From Peptoniphilus sp034090345 (lineage in GTDB: Bacteria > Bacillota > Clostridia > Tissierellales > Peptoniphilaceae), in the NCBI RefSeq assembly GCF_034090345.1, contig NZ_JAXDSS010000034.1, positions 1 to 24,356 of the forward strand: DNA of 24,356 bases. The letters are read 5' to 3'. A program made the position numbers and the translations under genes. The notes beneath the pieces are model-generated. The model was given only the letters and a program-made list of their open reading frames with translations. It had not been told where the DNA came from and ran no database searches. Below, piece by piece: positions 23,691 through 24,356 of the stretch (positions within the stretch are counted from its first letter, which is position 1; each line of letters starts with the position of its first letter).

Positions 23691-24356
23691 ATGATTATTA
23701 TAAAAAATATAAGTTTACAGAGTGATGACTCGGGGAAATTGTATCAAAAGCTTAAAAAGATTTTGAAAAGAGATAATTTCAATTGGGAAATTTATCGAAA
23801 GTCAATTGATGCAAGAAAAGGCATAAGTTATAACTTTCAAGTTTTGGTTGATGTTGAGATTTCTGATGGAGAACTTGGCAAAATAAAAGGCGCTGAAAGA
23901 TACAGTGAGGAAAATTTCGAGATACAAGTAAAAAATCCGCCTAAGAAAGTTGCTATAGTAGGAAGCGGACCGGCAGGTTTATTTTGTGCGTATATTTTGA
24001 GCAGCTATGGAGTAAAGGTAAATGTCTACGAGCAAGGTGAACCCGTTGAAGATAGAATTAAAGCTATTGAAAAATATTTAGAGACCGGGGAACTAAATGT
24101 AAATTCAAATATTCAATTTGGAGAAGGTGGAGCAGGTACATTTTCTGATGGAAAACTTACAGCAAGGTCTAAAGATAAGAGGGTCAGAGAAGTACTAAAG
24201 ATTTTTAGAGAACATGGTGCACCAAAAGAGATAATGTATGACTCTAAACCCCATATAGGAACAGATATTTTACAAAATGTAATAATCTCTATGAGGGAGA
24301 AGATAAAAGAAAATGGCGGAGAATACCACTTTTCCCATAAGTTTCAAGATATGGAG
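23691..24356 (+). CDS. FAD/NAD(P)-dependent oxidoreductase, 3' end beyond the window
   Basis: The ATG at 23691 has GGAG at 23682-23685. The frame stays open to the right edge, giving 222 visible residues. About 85 N-terminal residues form a small domain (MIIIKNISLQSDDSGKLYQK onward). It is followed by the FAD-binding Rossmann motif VAIVGSGPAGLFCAYILSSYG (about 87-107) with the acidic end YEQGE. Further on comes FGEGGAGTFSDGKLTARSKD, typical of the roughly 530-residue 'FAD-dependent dehydrogenase' family of clostridia and Bacteroidetes (COG2509-like). The substrate is unknown in that family. There is no sign that it belongs to the sugar-acid operon, because a terminator separates them. Confidence 0.83.
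   Translation, partial: MIIIKNISLQSDDSGKLYQKLKKILKRDNFNWEIYRKSIDARKGISYNFQVLVDVEISDGELGKIKGAERYSEENFEIQVKNPPKKVAIVGSGPAGLFCAYILSSYGVKVNVYEQGEPVEDRIKAIEKYLETGELNVNSNIQFGEGGAGTFSDGKLTARSKDKRVREVLKIFREHGAPKEIMYDSKPHIGTDILQNVIISMREKIKENGGEYHFSHKFQDME

Noticed and set aside
1..24356. Transfer RNA, ribosomal RNA, insertion sequences and phage genes
   Set aside because: None was recognised by eye anywhere in the window. No transposase motif or terminal repeats were seen; a tRNA scan was not possible.

Overview
The window comes from a low-GC (AT-rich), anaerobe-like Firmicute. The signs are strong AGGAGG-type ribosome binding sites, GTG and TTG starts, a Gram-positive-type single-chain pyruvate carboxylase, lipoprotein substrate-binding proteins and clostridial forms of the sugar-acid enzymes. 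A member of Tissierellia/Clostridia would fit, but the species cannot be named from the sequence alone.

Layout. (1) 1-1590: the 3' end of a type III-A CRISPR-Cas operon, with a csm4 gene cut by the window edge and a short csm5-like gene, closed by a terminator. (2) 1791-5222: a stand-alone pyruvate carboxylase gene with its own terminator. (3) 5542-10424: operon A, holding a Gfo/Idh/MocA oxidoreductase, a YiaK-type 2,3-diketo-L-gulonate reductase and a TRAP transporter (binding protein, small subunit, large subunit). The small-subunit gene is interrupted by a one-base frameshift in a run of seven A. (4) 10582-13064: a divergent pair, ornithine cyclodeaminase (minus) and an AraC regulator with two tandem HTH domains (plus). 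(5) 13127-13885: an IclR regulator on the minus strand. (6) 14043-22373: operon B, kdgA-kdgK, a second and intact TRAP transporter, a zinc alcohol dehydrogenase, a mannitol-dehydrogenase-family reductase (UxuB type) and mannonate dehydratase (uxuA). A YqhD/BdhA-type iron alcohol dehydrogenase follows at 22455-23621. (7) 23691 to the right edge: the N-terminal part of a FAD-dependent oxidoreductase.

How the genes may work together. Operon B encodes a coherent route: hexonate (probably L-gulonate) to D-fructuronate (Zn-ADH), to D-mannonate (UxuB type), to 2-keto-3-deoxygluconate (UxuA), to KDPG (KdgK), to pyruvate plus glyceraldehyde-3-phosphate (KdgA). Operon A encodes a TRAP importer, a YiaK homologue and an NAD(P)-dependent oxidoreductase of unknown substrate.

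The two operons start from almost the same promoter: 33 identical bases carrying -35 and -10 boxes, followed in both by GTTTC-type half-sites 20 bp apart. The IclR gene lies divergently beside operon B, so one KdgR-like regulator may control both. This suggests that operon A feeds operon B. The working hypothesis is a non-phosphorylated route from 2,3-diketo-L-gulonate (an ascorbate breakdown product) through 3-keto-L-gulonate and L-gulonate into the KDG pathway. No genes of the usual phosphorylated UlaD/UlaE/UlaF branch are visible in the window.
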